In this document: one piece after another, positions 28,397 through 38,419 of the stretch
How positions within the stretch are numbered: position 1 is the stretch's first letter
How the letters are laid out: the number at the start of each line of letters is the position of its first letter
Source of the DNA: an uncultured Pelagibacteraceae bacterium
Lineage (GTDB): Bacteria > Pseudomonadota > Alphaproteobacteria > Pelagibacterales > Pelagibacteraceae
Direction: 5' to 3'
DNA: 64,000 nucleotides
NCBI GenBank assembly: GCA_902597175.1
Contig: CACJWN010000005.1
Location: forward strand, 1-64,000
Made by a program: the position numbers and the translations under genes
Notes under the pieces: generated by a model
The model's database searches: none
What the model was told of the DNA's origin: nothing
Seen by the model: only the letters and a program-made list of their open reading frames with translations

Positions 28397-30576
28397 TGCA
28401 AATAACTAAAAAAATTATAGAAAAACACGGTCTTAGTTTAGAAGAATTTAAGAATATTAAAAAGCTAATGAAAAGAGATCCTAATTTGCTAGAACTTGGA
28501 ATTTTTTCGGCTATGTGGAACGAACACTGCTCATATAAATCATCAAGAATACATTTGAAAAAATTACCCACTAAAGGAAAACAAGTTATTCAAGGTCCTG
28601 GTGAAAATGCTGGTGTAATCGATATTGGAGATAATGACGCAATAGTATTTAAAATTGAAAGTCATAACCATCCTTCATACATTGAGCCTTATCAAGGGGC
28701 GGCAACAGGAGTTGGGGGCATACTAAGAGATGTATTTACAATGGGCGCAAGACCAATTGCTTTATTGAATTCAATTCACTTTGGTTCTCCTTCACATCCA
28801 AAAACAAAAAGTTTATTAAATGGTGTAGTTTCGGGGATCGGTGGCTATGGAAATTGCATTGGAATACCGACTGTTGCTGGCGAGACTAAGTTTAACGAAA
28901 CTTATAATGAAAATATATTAGTCAACGCAATGGCGGTAGGTCATGCAAAAAAAGATAAGATATTTTACTCAAGAGCAAAAGGTATAAATAAATCTGTAGT
29001 CTATGTGGGGTCAAAAACAGGTCGTGATGGGATTCATGGGGCATCAATGGCATCTGCTGAATTTGACGAAAACTCTGAGGACAAAAAACCCACTGTGCAA
29101 GTTGGTGATCCATTTACTGAAAAACTACTTCTCGAAGCTTGCTTAGAGTTAATGAAAGACGACTCAATTATTGCTATTCAAGATATGGGAGCAGCTGGAT
29201 TAACTTCCTCTAGTGTTGAAATGGCTTCTAAAGGTTCGCTTGGAATTGAATTAGATTTAGAAAAAGTGCCTTGTAGAGAGGAGAACATGACACCGTATGA
29301 GATGATGCTATCAGAAAGTCAAGAAAGAATGTTAATAATTTTAGAAGATGGAAAAGAAGAGCATGCAAGAAAAATTTTTAATAAATGGGATTTAGATTTT
29401 GTTGTTATAGGAAAAACTACGAATACGAGGAATTTAACTTTAAATTTTCATAGCAAACTTGTGGGAGAAATACAAATTGATGCTTTAGCTACAAAAGCTC
29501 CTGTGTATAAAAGAAAATGGGTAAGAAAAAAAATTAAGAAAAGCAAATTAGATATAAAAAAAATTCGAAATGTGAACTTTGAAGAAGCTCTAATTAAAGT
29601 TTTGTCGTCACCTAATCATTCAAATAAAAGTTGGGTTACGAATCAATATGATCAGATGGTTATGGGTGATACTGTTCAAAGATCTGGTTCTGATGCAGCA
29701 ATAGTTAGGATACATAATAAAGATAAAGCTATAGCTGTTACGGTAGATTCTTCTGCTAATTATTGTAAATCCCAACCCAAAGCTGGAGGAAAACAAATAG
29801 TGTGTGAAAATTGGAGAAATTTAATTTCTGTTGGCGCAAAACCTTTGGCAATAACTAATTGTTTAAATTTTGGTAATCCTGAAAATGAGGAAATTATGGG
29901 AGAATTCGCTGAGTGCTTAGAAGGAATTAAAGAGGCTTGTGAGTTTTTAAATTATCCAGTCGTCTCAGGAAATGTATCTTTTTATAATGGGACTAATAAA
30001 AAAAATATATTCCCAACTCCTGTGATCGGAGGAGTTGGAATTATTAATAAATTATCAAGTCCAATTAACCATAAATTAAAAAAGGATAAAAGTTTATTAC
30101 TATTAATAGGAAAAACTTTTGGACACATTGAACAAAGCTGTTTTCTTAAAGAAAATTTTTCTATAATAGAGGGAAGTCCACCCGAAATTAATTTTTTTAA
30201 TGAAAAAAATAACGGAGAAGCTGTTTTAAATCTAATAACCCAAGGTTTAGCTAATTCAGTTCACGATGTTTCTAATGGCGGATTAATTGTTGCTTTATGC
30301 GAAATGGCAATGAGTTCAAATTACGGGATAAAAATTGAAAAGCCTAAAAAAATAAGAAACCCAATCGAGTACTTTTTTGGAGAGGATCAAGGAAGATACA
30401 TTGTTGAAATAAATAAAGATAATTTAATGAAAGTTGAGAAAGTTCTTCAAAAAAATGACATTTACTATGAATTACTTGGAATTACACAAAAAAAGTATTT
30501 AGAAATTGAGGGTTTAATGAAATCAAACATAAATGACCTCTTTAAAATTAATAGTCAATGGTATAACCAATACTAA
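28396..30576 (+). CDS. purL: Phosphoribosylformylglycinamidine synthase subunit PurL (small form)
   Basis: ATP-dependent synthetase subunit converting FGAR to FGAM. The 726 residues correspond to the small PurL that needs PurS and PurQ, not the 1300-residue enteric fusion. Motifs include [12 protein letters not shown] near residue 37, the nucleotide/Mg region [22 protein letters not shown] near 93, [22 protein letters not shown], and the second AIRS-like repeat with [11 protein letters not shown]. It overlaps purQ and the following bolA-like gene by one base each. Confidence 0.97.
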   Translation: MQITKKIIEKHGLSLEEFKNIKKLMKRDPNLLELGIFSAMWNEHCSYKSSRIHLKKLPTKGKQVIQGPGENAGVIDIGDNDAIVFKIESHNHPSYIEPYQGAATGVGGILRDVFTMGARPIALLNSIHFGSPSHPKTKSLLNGVVSGIGGYGNCIGIPTVAGETKFNETYNENILVNAMAVGHAKKDKIFYSRAKGINKSVVYVGSKTGRDGIHGASMASAEFDENSEDKKPTVQVGDPFTEKLLLEACLELMKDDSIIAIQDMGAAGLTSSSVEMASKGSLGIELDLEKVPCREENMTPYEMMLSESQERMLIILEDGKEEHARKIFNKWDLDFVVIGKTTNTRNLTLNFHSKLVGEIQIDALATKAPVYKRKWVRKKIKKSKLDIKKIRNVNFEEALIKVLSSPNHSNKSWVTNQYDQMVMGDTVQRSGSDAAIVRIHNKDKAIAVTVDSSANYCKSQPKAGGKQIVCENWRNLISVGAKPLAITNCLNFGNPENEEIMGEFAECLEGIKEACEFLNYPVVSGNVSFYNGTNKKNIFPTPVIGGVGIINKLSSPINHKLKKDKSLLLLIGKTFGHIEQSCFLKENFSIIEGSPPEINFFNEKNNGEAVLNLITQGLANSVHDVSNGGLIVALCEMAMSSNYGIKIEKPKKIRNPIEYFFGEDQGRYIVEINKDNLMKVEKVLQKNDIYYELLGITQKKYLEIEGLMKSNINDLFKINSQWYNQY

Positions 30577-30806
30577 TGCCTTTACCAATTGATGAAATTA
30601 AAAAATTAATTAAAGAATCAATTCCCGACGCCTCGATAGAAATAAAGGACTTAATGGGTGATAATAATCATTATTCAGCAACAATTAGATCTGAATTATT
30701 TAAAAATTTAAATAGAATAGAACAACACAAACTTGTTTATAAATCGCTAAAAGGTAAAATGGGAAATGAATTGCACGCATTATCTATTACGACAGAGATC
30801 AAATAA
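30576..30806 (+). CDS. BolA family protein
   Basis: The 76-residue protein has the BolA/IbaG layout: an N-terminal helix (IDEIKKLIKESIPDASIEI), a DLMGDNNHYSATIRSELF core with a conserved His, and the KHLVY-like motif (EQHKLVYKSLKGKMGNELHALSI). BolA proteins bind monothiol glutaredoxins through a shared [2Fe-2S] cluster, and the next gene encodes exactly that partner, overlapping by one base. A role in iron-sulfur cluster handling is therefore likely. IbaG-type is favoured over classical BolA because of its small size. Confidence 0.88.
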   Translation: MPLPIDEIKKLIKESIPDASIEIKDLMGDNNHYSATIRSELFKNLNRIEQHKLVYKSLKGKMGNELHALSITTEIK

Positions 30807-31123
30807 TGAATACAAAAGAAAAAATTAGCAAATTAATAGATGAAAATGAAATTTGTCTTTTCATGAAAGGCACTCCGGACTCGCCTCAATGTGGATTTTC
30901 AATGGCAGTGTCAAATGTTTTAAAACATTTAAATGTAAATTTTAAAGGAATTAATGTTTTGGAAGATGAAAATTTAAGACAAGGTATAAAAGATTTTAGT
31001 GATTGGCCTACGATTCCTCAATTATACATTAAAAAAGAATTTATTGGGGGATGTGATATTGTTAAAGAAATGTTTGAAAAAGGCGAATTAAAAAAATTAT
31101 TAACTGAAAAAAAATTAATCTAA
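30806..31123 (+). CDS. grxD: Monothiol glutaredoxin, Grx4 type
   Basis: Iron-sulfur cluster carrier. The 105 residues include KGTPDSPQCGFS with the single-cysteine CGFS site at residues 29-32, the WPTIPQLYI strand with the cis-Pro, and GGCDIVKEM, the glutathione-binding motif. It ends the nine-gene run and its stop is only one base from the stop of the convergent methyltransferase gene. Pairing with the adjacent BolA-like protein is expected from the family. Confidence 0.95.
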   Translation: MNTKEKISKLIDENEICLFMKGTPDSPQCGFSMAVSNVLKHLNVNFKGINVLEDENLRQGIKDFSDWPTIPQLYIKKEFIGGCDIVKEMFEKGELKKLLTEKKLI

Positions 31124-31124
31124 T

Positions 31125-31868
31125 TTATTTTTTTTGTATAAAACAAATATCAGAGTCTTTTAAATTACCTTTAAAAGAAAAAATTTCTTTTACCTCGCTA
31201 AATATATATTTTTGATTATCTTTTTTAATAAATTCTGAATTGAAATATTCTTTTTTACGTATTTTTGAAAGTAAATCGTCTACGAAAATGTCTTGTATAT
31301 CCAAATTATACTTATAATAATTTGGATGTTTAAAATCTTCAATTACATAAAACCCACCTTGATTTACAAATTTAAATAAAAAATTTAAACTAAATAAGAT
31401 GTCACTTAAATAATGTGAACCGTCATCGACTATAATATCAAATTTTTCAAAACTATTTTCTTTAAAAATCATATCTAAAATTTTGAAAACTTTTTTTTCA
31501 TTTCTTATATCCAAGCCATAAACACTTATATTGTTCGAATTATATTTAAAATTTGAAATATTAATATCAAAACAAAATATTTTTGAATTATCAAAATATT
31601 TTGAAAATGCAGCTGCAGAAGCTCCTGCATAAGATCCAATTTCTAATATATTTAAAGGTTTGTTTTTAAGTAACGAAAATTGTTTTTCGTAGAATTTAGA
31701 AAATCCATGACCTTTTGTATCTTTATTTTGAAAATAATCAGCTTTATCACTTCCATAATAAAAAAATAATTGATCTAAATCTTTTTCAGGGAACGAATCT
31801 TTATCAATCGATATTTTTTTTTTAAATTTATAAATTAGATTTCTTTTAAAAAGACTAAAAAAATTCAA
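31125..31868 (-). CDS. Class I SAM-dependent methyltransferase
   Basis: The 247-residue protein has a Rossmann-fold methyltransferase core: ILEIGSYAGASAAAFSKYF (motif I, about 73-91), KIFCFDINIS (motif II) and IIVDDGSHYLSDILFSL (about 142-158). The VDDGSH block is shared with sugar O-methyltransferases related to macrocin O-methyltransferase (TylF-like) and with cephalosporin-hydroxylase-like proteins, suggesting a sugar or glycan substrate. The start is a TTG at 31866-31868 directly after... in transcription order it follows rpsD, whose stop abuts it. No closer function can be given. Confidence 0.7.
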   Translation of the reverse strand: MNFFSLFKRNLIYKFKKKISIDKDSFPEKDLDQLFFYYGSDKADYFQNKDTKGHGFSKFYEKQFSLLKNKPLNILEIGSYAGASAAAFSKYFDNSKIFCFDINISNFKYNSNNISVYGLDIRNEKKVFKILDMIFKENSFEKFDIIVDDGSHYLSDILFSLNFLFKFVNQGGFYVIEDFKHPNYYKYNLDIQDIFVDDLLSKIRKKEYFNSEFIKKDNQKYIFSEVKEIFSFKGNLKDSDICFIQKK

Positions 31869-32486
31869 TTATCTAGAATAGTATTCAATTACTAAGTTAG
31901 GTTCCATTATTACTGGGTAAGGAACTTCTGAAAATTTTGGAACTCTTACTAATTTCGCTGTTTTATTTTTATTATCTAACTGAATATATTCTGGAACATC
32001 TCTTTCCTTGCTTTGTAATGATCCGTCTATAACTGTAAGTTTTTTAGACTTATCTCTTATCTCAATCAAATCTGTGCTTTTAACAACATAGCTCGAAATA
32101 TTTACTCTTTTTTTATTAACCTTAATGTGCCCGTGATTTATCATCTGTCTAGCTGAGAAGACAGTTGGTGCAAACTTTGCTCGATAAATTACTGTATCGA
32201 GTCTACTTTCAAGTAGTGCAATTAAATTTTCTGTGGTATCGCCTTTTTTAGACAGGGCTTTACGATAAATATTTCTAAATTGTCTTTCATTAATATTTCC
32301 ATAATAAGCTTTTAATTTTTGTTTTGCTTGAAGCTGAACACCGAAGTCAGTAGGTTTACCTTTTTTGTTTTGCCCGTGTTGACCTGGTGGGTACGCTCTA
32401 GAGTTAAAGGGACTTTTAGGTCTTCCCCAAATATTTGCCTTTAATCTTCTGTCTACTTTATGTTTAGATTTAAGTCTTTTAGTCAT
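31869..32486 (-). CDS. rpsD: 30S ribosomal protein S4
   Basis: Primary 16S rRNA-binding protein and part of the mRNA entry tunnel. The 205 residues start [14 protein letters not shown] and include the S4 domain with [33 protein letters not shown]. The isolated rpsD locus (not in the alpha operon) is typical for alphaproteobacteria. A near-consensus promoter ends about 10 bases before the ATG, giving a very short leader that could not hold the S4 pseudoknot known from E. coli. Confidence 0.98.
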   Translation of the reverse strand: MTKRLKSKHKVDRRLKANIWGRPKSPFNSRAYPPGQHGQNKKGKPTDFGVQLQAKQKLKAYYGNINERQFRNIYRKALSKKGDTTENLIALLESRLDTVIYRAKFAPTVFSARQMINHGHIKVNKKRVNISSYVVKSTDLIEIRDKSKKLTVIDGSLQSKERDVPEYIQLDNKNKTAKLVRVPKFSEVPYPVIMEPNLVIEYYSR

Positions 32487-32502
32487 ATAAAATAATTGTG
32501 TT

Positions 32503-32530
32503 TTTATAAGCTTTACTAAAGATTTGTCAA
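32503..32530 (-). promoter_or_regulatory. Strong candidate promoter for rpsD
   Basis: On the minus strand TTGACA (32525-32530) and TATAAA (32503-32508) are 16 bases apart. Transcription would begin near 32496, only about 10 bases before the ATG at 32486. The 8-base sequence AAAGCTTA occurs twice, once on each side of the -35/spacer (about 32508-32515 and 32530-32537), a possible operator pair. Confidence 0.6.
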
Positions 32531-32543
32531 TTAAGCTTTAATG

Positions 32544-33254
32544 TTATTTTTTACTCAATGTGCTTATAATACTAGCTAAAATCCTTAATTCTTTATCGTT
32601 TGGTTCTAATCTATAAATTAAATTATTTATATTTAATATCATTGAGTGCCTTTTCTCTTTAGGGATAAAAAAGTCTTTTTTTTCTAAAAGACTTATTAAA
32701 TGAGCTAATAAAGAAGATATTTTTGATTTAGATGAAACTTTTAAATTCAGTTCATTATTCTTAATTTTTTTATCATTAATTGATTTAAAGATCTCATAAC
32801 AAATAACAGTCAAAGAATGCGATAAATTTAAAGATTTAAATTTAGGTGAGGTTGGAATTTGTAAAATATAATTAGAAAATGACAAATCTTTATTTGATAA
32901 ACCTGATGCTTCAGGACCAAACATTAAACCCAAGTTAAGATTTCTTCTTTTGATAATTTTTTGAAATTCTTTAAGTGAAATATTTTTTTTATTTATGTCT
33001 CTACGTCTCGCGCTTAAAGATACGACCAAATTAAAAGGCTCTATTGCATCTTGAATATTGTTAAATACTTTCGCTTTATTTATAATATCATACGCACCTA
33101 CGGATGTTGCTTTAGCTTTATGATTTGGAAAATTAATTTTAGGCTCCACAATGTGAAGTTTTGAGAAACCAAAATTCTTCATTGCTCTGGCACATGAACC
33201 TATGTTTTCACCTAGTTGCGGTTTTACTAGAATGAAACCAAATTTACTGCTCAT
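32544..33254 (-). CDS. tRNA/rRNA 2'-O-methyltransferase, TrmJ-like (SPOUT)
   Basis: The 236-residue protein starts SSKFGFILVKPQLGENIGSCARAMKNFG, SpoU motif 1 with its Asn and Arg, then LMFGPEASGLSNKDL (motif 2) and LNLSHSLTVICYEIF (motif 3), the trefoil-knot fold with the domain order of TrmJ (2'-O-methylation of tRNA position 32). The C-terminal region resembles the helical TrmJ tail. It overlaps the cimA end by 11 bases. TrmH-family group 1 is certain; TrmJ is the best guess for substrate. Confidence 0.82.
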   Translation of the reverse strand: MSSKFGFILVKPQLGENIGSCARAMKNFGFSKLHIVEPKINFPNHKAKATSVGAYDIINKAKVFNNIQDAIEPFNLVVSLSARRRDINKKNISLKEFQKIIKRRNLNLGLMFGPEASGLSNKDLSFSNYILQIPTSPKFKSLNLSHSLTVICYEIFKSINDKKIKNNELNLKVSSKSKISSLLAHLISLLEKKDFFIPKEKRHSMILNINNLIYRLEPNDKELRILASIISTLSKK

Positions 33255-34848
33255 TTAAATTAGCAGGAGCTTTTTCTTTATAAAGTTTATAATCTAAGCT
33301 ATCAATTAATGCTTTAAATGAAGCTTCAATAATATTTGGAGATACACCAACTGTAAACCAACTCACACCTGTTTTATCAGTACTTTCAATTAAAACTCTA
33401 GTTGTTGCTTCAGTACCAGTATTCAGAATTCTAACTTTATAATCTAGTAACTTTAAATCTGAAAAAAAATTATAGTATTTTGTTACTTTTTTAAAATTAG
33501 ATCTGATCGCATTATCCAATGCATTTACAGGTCCATTCCCTTCACCATGACACTCAATTTCTTTTCCATCTATCAAGAAAACTACGCTTGCTTTTGTTTG
33601 TATTTTGTCAAATTTTGAAACATTTACATCGTAACTTTTTACTTTTAAATATTCAGGAACTTTACCTAATAATCTATTAGCTAACAGTTCAAATGAAGCA
33701 TCAGCTCCATCATATGAATAACCACTAAATTCTCTATCTTTTACCTCATCCAAAATTTTTTGGATTTTTGGATCTTTAGAATCAATTTTAACTCCGTATT
33801 GTTCTAGTCTTGATAAAATATTTGATCGACCAGCTTGATTTGAAACAATAATATTTCTATGATTTCCAATTGTTTTTGGATCAATATGTTCGTAGGTTTT
33901 TGGATCTTTCTTCACTGCTGAAACGTGAAGTCCTCCCTTGTGAGAAAAGGCTGAGGCACCAACATAAGCCATATTTTTATTAGGTTTTCTATTTAGTATT
34001 TCATCTAATAATCTTGAACATTCGGTTAATGAAGAAAGTTTATCTTTTTTAACGTTAATTTCATACTTATCGCTAAAAGATTTTTTTAAACATAAGTTGG
34101 GAATAATTGACATCAAATTTGCGTTACCGCATCTCTCACCTAAACCATTAATAGTTCCTTGAATATGTCTCACGCCGCTTTCAACTGCGGCTAAAGAATT
34201 AGCCACAGCATTTTCTGTATCGTTATGCGCATGAATTCCAAGATTGTTTCCAGGTATTATTTTTGAAACTTTTGCAACAATTTCTCTAACCTCATTTGGT
34301 AGTGTGCCACCATTAGTATCACATAATACAACCCATCTAGCACCATTATCATAGGCATGCTTTAAGCAGTCAATTGCATATTCTGGGTTAGCCTTATAAC
34401 CATCAAAAAAATGTTCTGCATCAAACAAAAATTCTTTCTTGTTTTTAACAAAATGTTTTGCTGTTTCTTTGATGTTTTCTAAATTTTCCTCTTTTTGAAT
34501 TCCTAAAGCAACTTTTACATGAAAATCCCAAGATTTTCCTACTACACAAACTGCTGGTGTATTCGCATTCATTAAAGAAGCTAAACCAGGATCATTATCT
34601 GCACTTCGACCAGTTTTTTTAGTCATACCGAATGCAGTAAATAATGTTTGTTGCATTTTAGGTGGGCTAGAAAAAAATTTTGTATCAACAGGATTTGCCC
34701 CAGGCCATCCTCCCTCTACGTAATCAACGCCTATGTCTGATAAAACTTTTGCTATTTTATTTTTATCTTCAATTGAGAAATCAACACCTTCCGTCTGAGC
34801 TCCGTCTCTTAAAGTTGTATCAAATATATATATTTTCTCTTTACTCAT
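33244..34848 (-). CDS. cimA: (R)-citramalate synthase
   Basis: Condenses pyruvate and acetyl-CoA to citramalate, the entry to threonine-independent isoleucine synthesis. The 534-residue protein has the alpha-isopropylmalate/homocitrate synthase core: FDTTLRDGAQTEGVDFSIEDK (about 9-29), a HAHND motif (GIHAHNDTENAVANSLAA) and GTINGLGERCGNANL, followed by a C-terminal LeuA-type allosteric domain. The length and VDFSIEDK sequence fit CimA rather than LeuA. It overlaps cysS by 4 bases and the trmJ-like gene by 11. Since leuA-like substrates differ subtly, enzyme specificity is inferred from subfamily resemblance. Confidence 0.87.
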   Translation of the reverse strand: MSKEKIYIFDTTLRDGAQTEGVDFSIEDKNKIAKVLSDIGVDYVEGGWPGANPVDTKFFSSPPKMQQTLFTAFGMTKKTGRSADNDPGLASLMNANTPAVCVVGKSWDFHVKVALGIQKEENLENIKETAKHFVKNKKEFLFDAEHFFDGYKANPEYAIDCLKHAYDNGARWVVLCDTNGGTLPNEVREIVAKVSKIIPGNNLGIHAHNDTENAVANSLAAVESGVRHIQGTINGLGERCGNANLMSIIPNLCLKKSFSDKYEINVKKDKLSSLTECSRLLDEILNRKPNKNMAYVGASAFSHKGGLHVSAVKKDPKTYEHIDPKTIGNHRNIIVSNQAGRSNILSRLEQYGVKIDSKDPKIQKILDEVKDREFSGYSYDGADASFELLANRLLGKVPEYLKVKSYDVNVSKFDKIQTKASVVFLIDGKEIECHGEGNGPVNALDNAIRSNFKKVTKYYNFFSDLKLLDYKVRILNTGTEATTRVLIESTDKTGVSWFTVGVSPNIIEASFKALIDSLDYKLYKEKAPANLNEQ

Positions 34849-36194
34849 TTAAATTTCCAAGTTGTCTGTTCTTTTTTATCCTCAATGATTACTCCTTTGC
34901 TTGCTAGTTCAACTCTTATTTTATCAGCAAGCTTATAATCTCCTTTTTGTTTTGCTGCCAATCTTTCTTTAATTTTTTTTTCAATAAATTCTTCTGAAAT
35001 ATCTTTATCTACTTTTTTAAACTCTTCCCACTCGTTTTTTGTTAAATCAAATAAACCAATTAATTTACAAGCACTATTAAAAAATTTTTTACTTTTTTCA
35101 TCACCTTTATTTGCATTTGCATAAAGTTCGTGAATTTTAGCAATGAAACCAGGTGTATTTAAATCATCTAGTAAAATGTCTATCTCTTTCAATGGTATTT
35201 CTTCATTATTTTCTTCATACAATTGGTACCATTTTTCAATCGTTGCTCGTTGATTTTCTAAAAGTTTATTATTCCAATCTAGTGGTTGACTGTAATGAGC
35301 ACTTAATAATGCTAACCTAACAACTTGACCTGAATATTTTTTAGTTGCATCAGTTATAGAAATTATATTGCCTAAAGACTTTGACATCTTTTCATTATTA
35401 ATAGTTACAAATCCGTTATGAACCCAATAATTTGCAAAGTTTTTCGTATTATTGTTACAACAAGACTGGGCAATCTCATTTTCATGATGAGGAAAAATTA
35501 AATCAAGACCACCGCCATGAATATCTAAATTTTTACCAAGATATTTTTCACTCATTGCTGAACATTCAAGATGCCAACCTGGTCTACCTCTTCCCCAAGG
35601 TGACTCCCATCCAGGGTCTTTTTCATTCGAAGGCTTCCATAAAACAAAGTCCATTGGATTTTTTTTTAGATCAGAAATTTCTATTCTACTCCCTGCCTTC
35701 AACTCATCTAAATTTTTGTTTGATAATTTTCCATAATCTTTAAATTTGCTTACAGCGAAAAAAACGTGGTTTTTATTTTCGTAAGCAAATCCTTTTTTAA
35801 TTAATGAAGATGTCATTTCAATCATATCTTTTACATGTTCTGTGGCTTTTGGCTCTATCGTTGGTTTTAAACAGTTTAAACTTTTACAGTTTTCATGAAA
35901 AATTTTAATCACCCTATTAGTAATTTTATTTATATCTTCTTTATTATTTTGAGAAGCTTCTATTATCTTGTCATCTACATCAGTTATATTTCTCACGTAC
36001 GTTACATTTGAATTGTAGAGAACTTTTAAAACTCTAAATAAAATATCAAATACTACAAGGGTTCTTGCATTACCTACATGGGGACTCTCATATACAGTCG
36101 GTCCACAAGCATATAAGGAAATCTTTTTTATATTATTTGGCTTAAATACTTCTTTTTTTCTTGTTAGAGAATTTGTTAATTTTAAGTTATTCAT
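34845..36194 (-). CDS. cysS: Cysteinyl-tRNA synthetase
   Basis: Class I aminoacyl-tRNA synthetase charging tRNA-Cys. The 449-residue protein has the zinc Cys at residue 30 in YACGPTVYESPHVGNAR, the HIGH equivalent HVGN (39-42), the WHLECSAMS block with another zinc Cys, GGGLDLIFPHHENE, and KMSKSLGN near 267-275. It overlaps nadE by 8 bases upstream and cimA by 4 bases downstream. Confidence 0.97.
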   Translation of the reverse strand: MNNLKLTNSLTRKKEVFKPNNIKKISLYACGPTVYESPHVGNARTLVVFDILFRVLKVLYNSNVTYVRNITDVDDKIIEASQNNKEDINKITNRVIKIFHENCKSLNCLKPTIEPKATEHVKDMIEMTSSLIKKGFAYENKNHVFFAVSKFKDYGKLSNKNLDELKAGSRIEISDLKKNPMDFVLWKPSNEKDPGWESPWGRGRPGWHLECSAMSEKYLGKNLDIHGGGLDLIFPHHENEIAQSCCNNNTKNFANYWVHNGFVTINNEKMSKSLGNIISITDATKKYSGQVVRLALLSAHYSQPLDWNNKLLENQRATIEKWYQLYEENNEEIPLKEIDILLDDLNTPGFIAKIHELYANANKGDEKSKKFFNSACKLIGLFDLTKNEWEEFKKVDKDISEEFIEKKIKERLAAKQKGDYKLADKIRVELASKGVIIEDKKEQTTWKFK

Positions 36195-36924
36195 TAAATG
36201 TACATACTGGTATAGGATTCATTTTGTGTAAATTTTTTTCTCTTATTTCTAAATATTTTTGATAGTTAGGATCATCTTTATTTTCCATAGCCTTCTCTAA
36301 ATCTGCATAACTCATTCCAAGTTGTTCTACGTCGTTTCTGCCATCATCCCATAGACCATCAGTGGGTTGGGCATTAATTATTTCTTCGGACACACCAAGA
36401 TGTTTGCCTAACTCCCACACTTGAGTTTTGTTGCAGTCAGCTATAGGAGAGATATCGACCCCACCATCGCCATATTTAGTATAAAAACCAACGCCAAAAT
36501 CTTCAACTTTGTTACCAGTTCCGACAACAATTCCATTATTTGCTGCTGCTACTTGATATAAAGTTGCCATTCTCAATCTTGCTCTTGAGTTTGCATATCC
36601 ATGCTCATTGTCAAATTTATTTAAAACTTGAGAAAATGAGTTAAAGATTTTATCCATCTCTAACAAATGATGTTCAACATTTTTGTATTTTTGTTTTAAC
36701 CATTTAGCATGTGTCAAACTTAAATCATGTTGAGATTTGATTTGTTTAATTGGCATTGTTAACACAATTGTTTTTCTACCAGTGTTTGCACATAAAGTAC
36801 TAACCACAGAAGAGTCTATTCCACCCGATATTCCAACTATTAGTGATTTTGGCTTATAAGAAGCATTATTACAATAGTTGTCTATCCAGTCGGTTATTAT
36901 CTGTGCTCTTTTTTTTACATCCAT
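36187..36924 (-). CDS. nadE: NAD+ synthase
   Basis: Last step of NAD synthesis, amidating deamido-NAD. The 245-residue protein has the PP-loop SGGIDSS at 33-39, GTGNKVEDFGVGFYTKYGDGGVDISPIAD (about 135-163) and PTDGLWDDGRNDVEQLG, typical of NadE. The N-terminal glutaminase (nitrilase) domain is absent, so this should be the ammonia-dependent form or need a separate amidotransferase. It follows a 53-base gap after the DAHP synthase gene and starts the nadE-cysS-cimA-trmJ overlap chain. Confidence 0.95.
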   Translation of the reverse strand: MDVKKRAQIITDWIDNYCNNASYKPKSLIVGISGGIDSSVVSTLCANTGRKTIVLTMPIKQIKSQHDLSLTHAKWLKQKYKNVEHHLLEMDKIFNSFSQVLNKFDNEHGYANSRARLRMATLYQVAAANNGIVVGTGNKVEDFGVGFYTKYGDGGVDISPIADCNKTQVWELGKHLGVSEEIINAQPTDGLWDDGRNDVEQLGMSYADLEKAMENKDDPNYQKYLEIREKNLHKMNPIPVCTFNE

Positions 36925-36977
36925 AATTAATACTTTGCCTTAATTTTAAGGTTTGGTCTTAATAATTACAATAATTA

Positions 36978-38354
36978 TTAAGACGCAGCTTGAATAATTT
37001 TGTTTGATATTTTTGAATTTTTCTTAATTTCCTCAGATATCAAGAAGGCTAGTTCTAATGCTTGGTCAGCATTTAGTCTAGGATCACAATGAGTTCTATA
37101 TCTATTTGATAAATCATTCTCAGATATCTTTTGAGCTCCACCTGTGCACTCTGTCACATCTTGACCTGTCATCTCTATATGTAGCCCACCAGCATAGCTA
37201 CCTTCCGCTTGACTTACAGCAAAGAAATTTTTTACCTCTTTTAAGACACTTTCGAAAGTTCTAGTTTTAAATCCTGTTGCAGCTTTAATAGTGTTTCCAT
37301 GCATTGGATCACAAGACCATATAACTTTTAGACCTTCTTTTTTAATCACTCTAATTAACTTAGGTAAATATTTTTCAACATTATCAGCACCGAATCTTGA
37401 AATTAATGTCAATCTGCCAGCCTCATTATCAGGGTTCAAAATATTACATAAGTTTACCAATTCATCTGGATTTAAAGTGGGTCCACATTTTAAACCAAGA
37501 GGATTTTTAATACCTCTACAAAATTCAACATGTGCTCCATCTGGTTGTCTAGTTCTATCCCCTATCCATACAAAATGGGCTGAAGTATCATGGTATTCTC
37601 CAGTTGTTGAGTCTACTCTTGTCATAGACTCTTCGAAAGGCAAAAGTAAAGCTTCATGTGAAGTATAAAAATTTACAGTTCTCAATCTTCGATTATTATC
37701 TGAATTAATTCCGCAAGCTTCCATAAACGCTAAGGCATCACTTATTTTATCTTCTATTTCTTTGTACTTACCTTTTGTTTTATCTTTAATAAAACCTAAA
37801 TTCCATAAGTGTACTTGTCTAAGGTCAGCAAAACCTCCTTGAGAAAAAGCTCTTAATAAGTTTAATGTAGATGCAGATTGTGAATACGCTCGAAATAATC
37901 TTTTTGCATCAGGTATTCTAGCTTTTTCTGTAAACTCCATTCCGTTAATGTTGTCACCTAAATAACTTGGCAATTCTTTTCCATCTTTTATTTCTGTGGG
38001 CGCACTTCTAGGTTTAGAAAATTGTCCAGCAATTCTTCCAACTTTTACGACTGGAACTGAGGCTGATGCAGTTAAAACTAAAGACATTTGCAAAAGAACT
38101 TTAAAAGTATCTCTAATGTTATCTGGATGAAACTCTGCAAAACTTTCTGCACAATCTCCCCCTTGAAGTAAAAATGCTTTACCTTCAGCAACTTCTGATA
38201 AGGCTTTTTTTAAAGATCTTGATTCACCAGCAAAAACTAAAGGTGGGTATTTTTTAATTTTACTTAAAACTAAATCAAGTTCTTCCTTGTCCTGATAAAC
38301 AGGTAAATGTTTAGCAGGTAATTTTTTCCAACTATTTAAATTCCATTTTTTCAT
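36978..38354 (-). CDS. 3-deoxy-7-phosphoheptulonate synthase, class II
   Basis: First step of the shikimate pathway, joining phosphoenolpyruvate and erythrose 4-phosphate. From the ATG at 38352-38354 the protein has about 458 residues; a TTG two codons earlier is possible. The N-terminal [43 protein letters not shown] and [10 protein letters not shown] segments define the plant-like class II DAHP synthase, unrelated in length to AroF/G/H (about 350). Metal-binding Cys, His, Glu and Asp are present within those motifs. No separate regulatory domain is seen. Confidence 0.94.
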   Translation of the reverse strand: MKKWNLNSWKKLPAKHLPVYQDKEELDLVLSKIKKYPPLVFAGESRSLKKALSEVAEGKAFLLQGGDCAESFAEFHPDNIRDTFKVLLQMSLVLTASASVPVVKVGRIAGQFSKPRSAPTEIKDGKELPSYLGDNINGMEFTEKARIPDAKRLFRAYSQSASTLNLLRAFSQGGFADLRQVHLWNLGFIKDKTKGKYKEIEDKISDALAFMEACGINSDNNRRLRTVNFYTSHEALLLPFEESMTRVDSTTGEYHDTSAHFVWIGDRTRQPDGAHVEFCRGIKNPLGLKCGPTLNPDELVNLCNILNPDNEAGRLTLISRFGADNVEKYLPKLIRVIKKEGLKVIWSCDPMHGNTIKAATGFKTRTFESVLKEVKNFFAVSQAEGSYAGGLHIEMTGQDVTECTGGAQKISENDLSNRYRTHCDPRLNADQALELAFLISEEIKKNSKISNKIIQAAS

Positions 38355-38419
38355 ATACAACTTGCGATATATATAGAGTAAAGATTAAAAATATTCAATA
38401 AAATATTAGATAAAATTTA

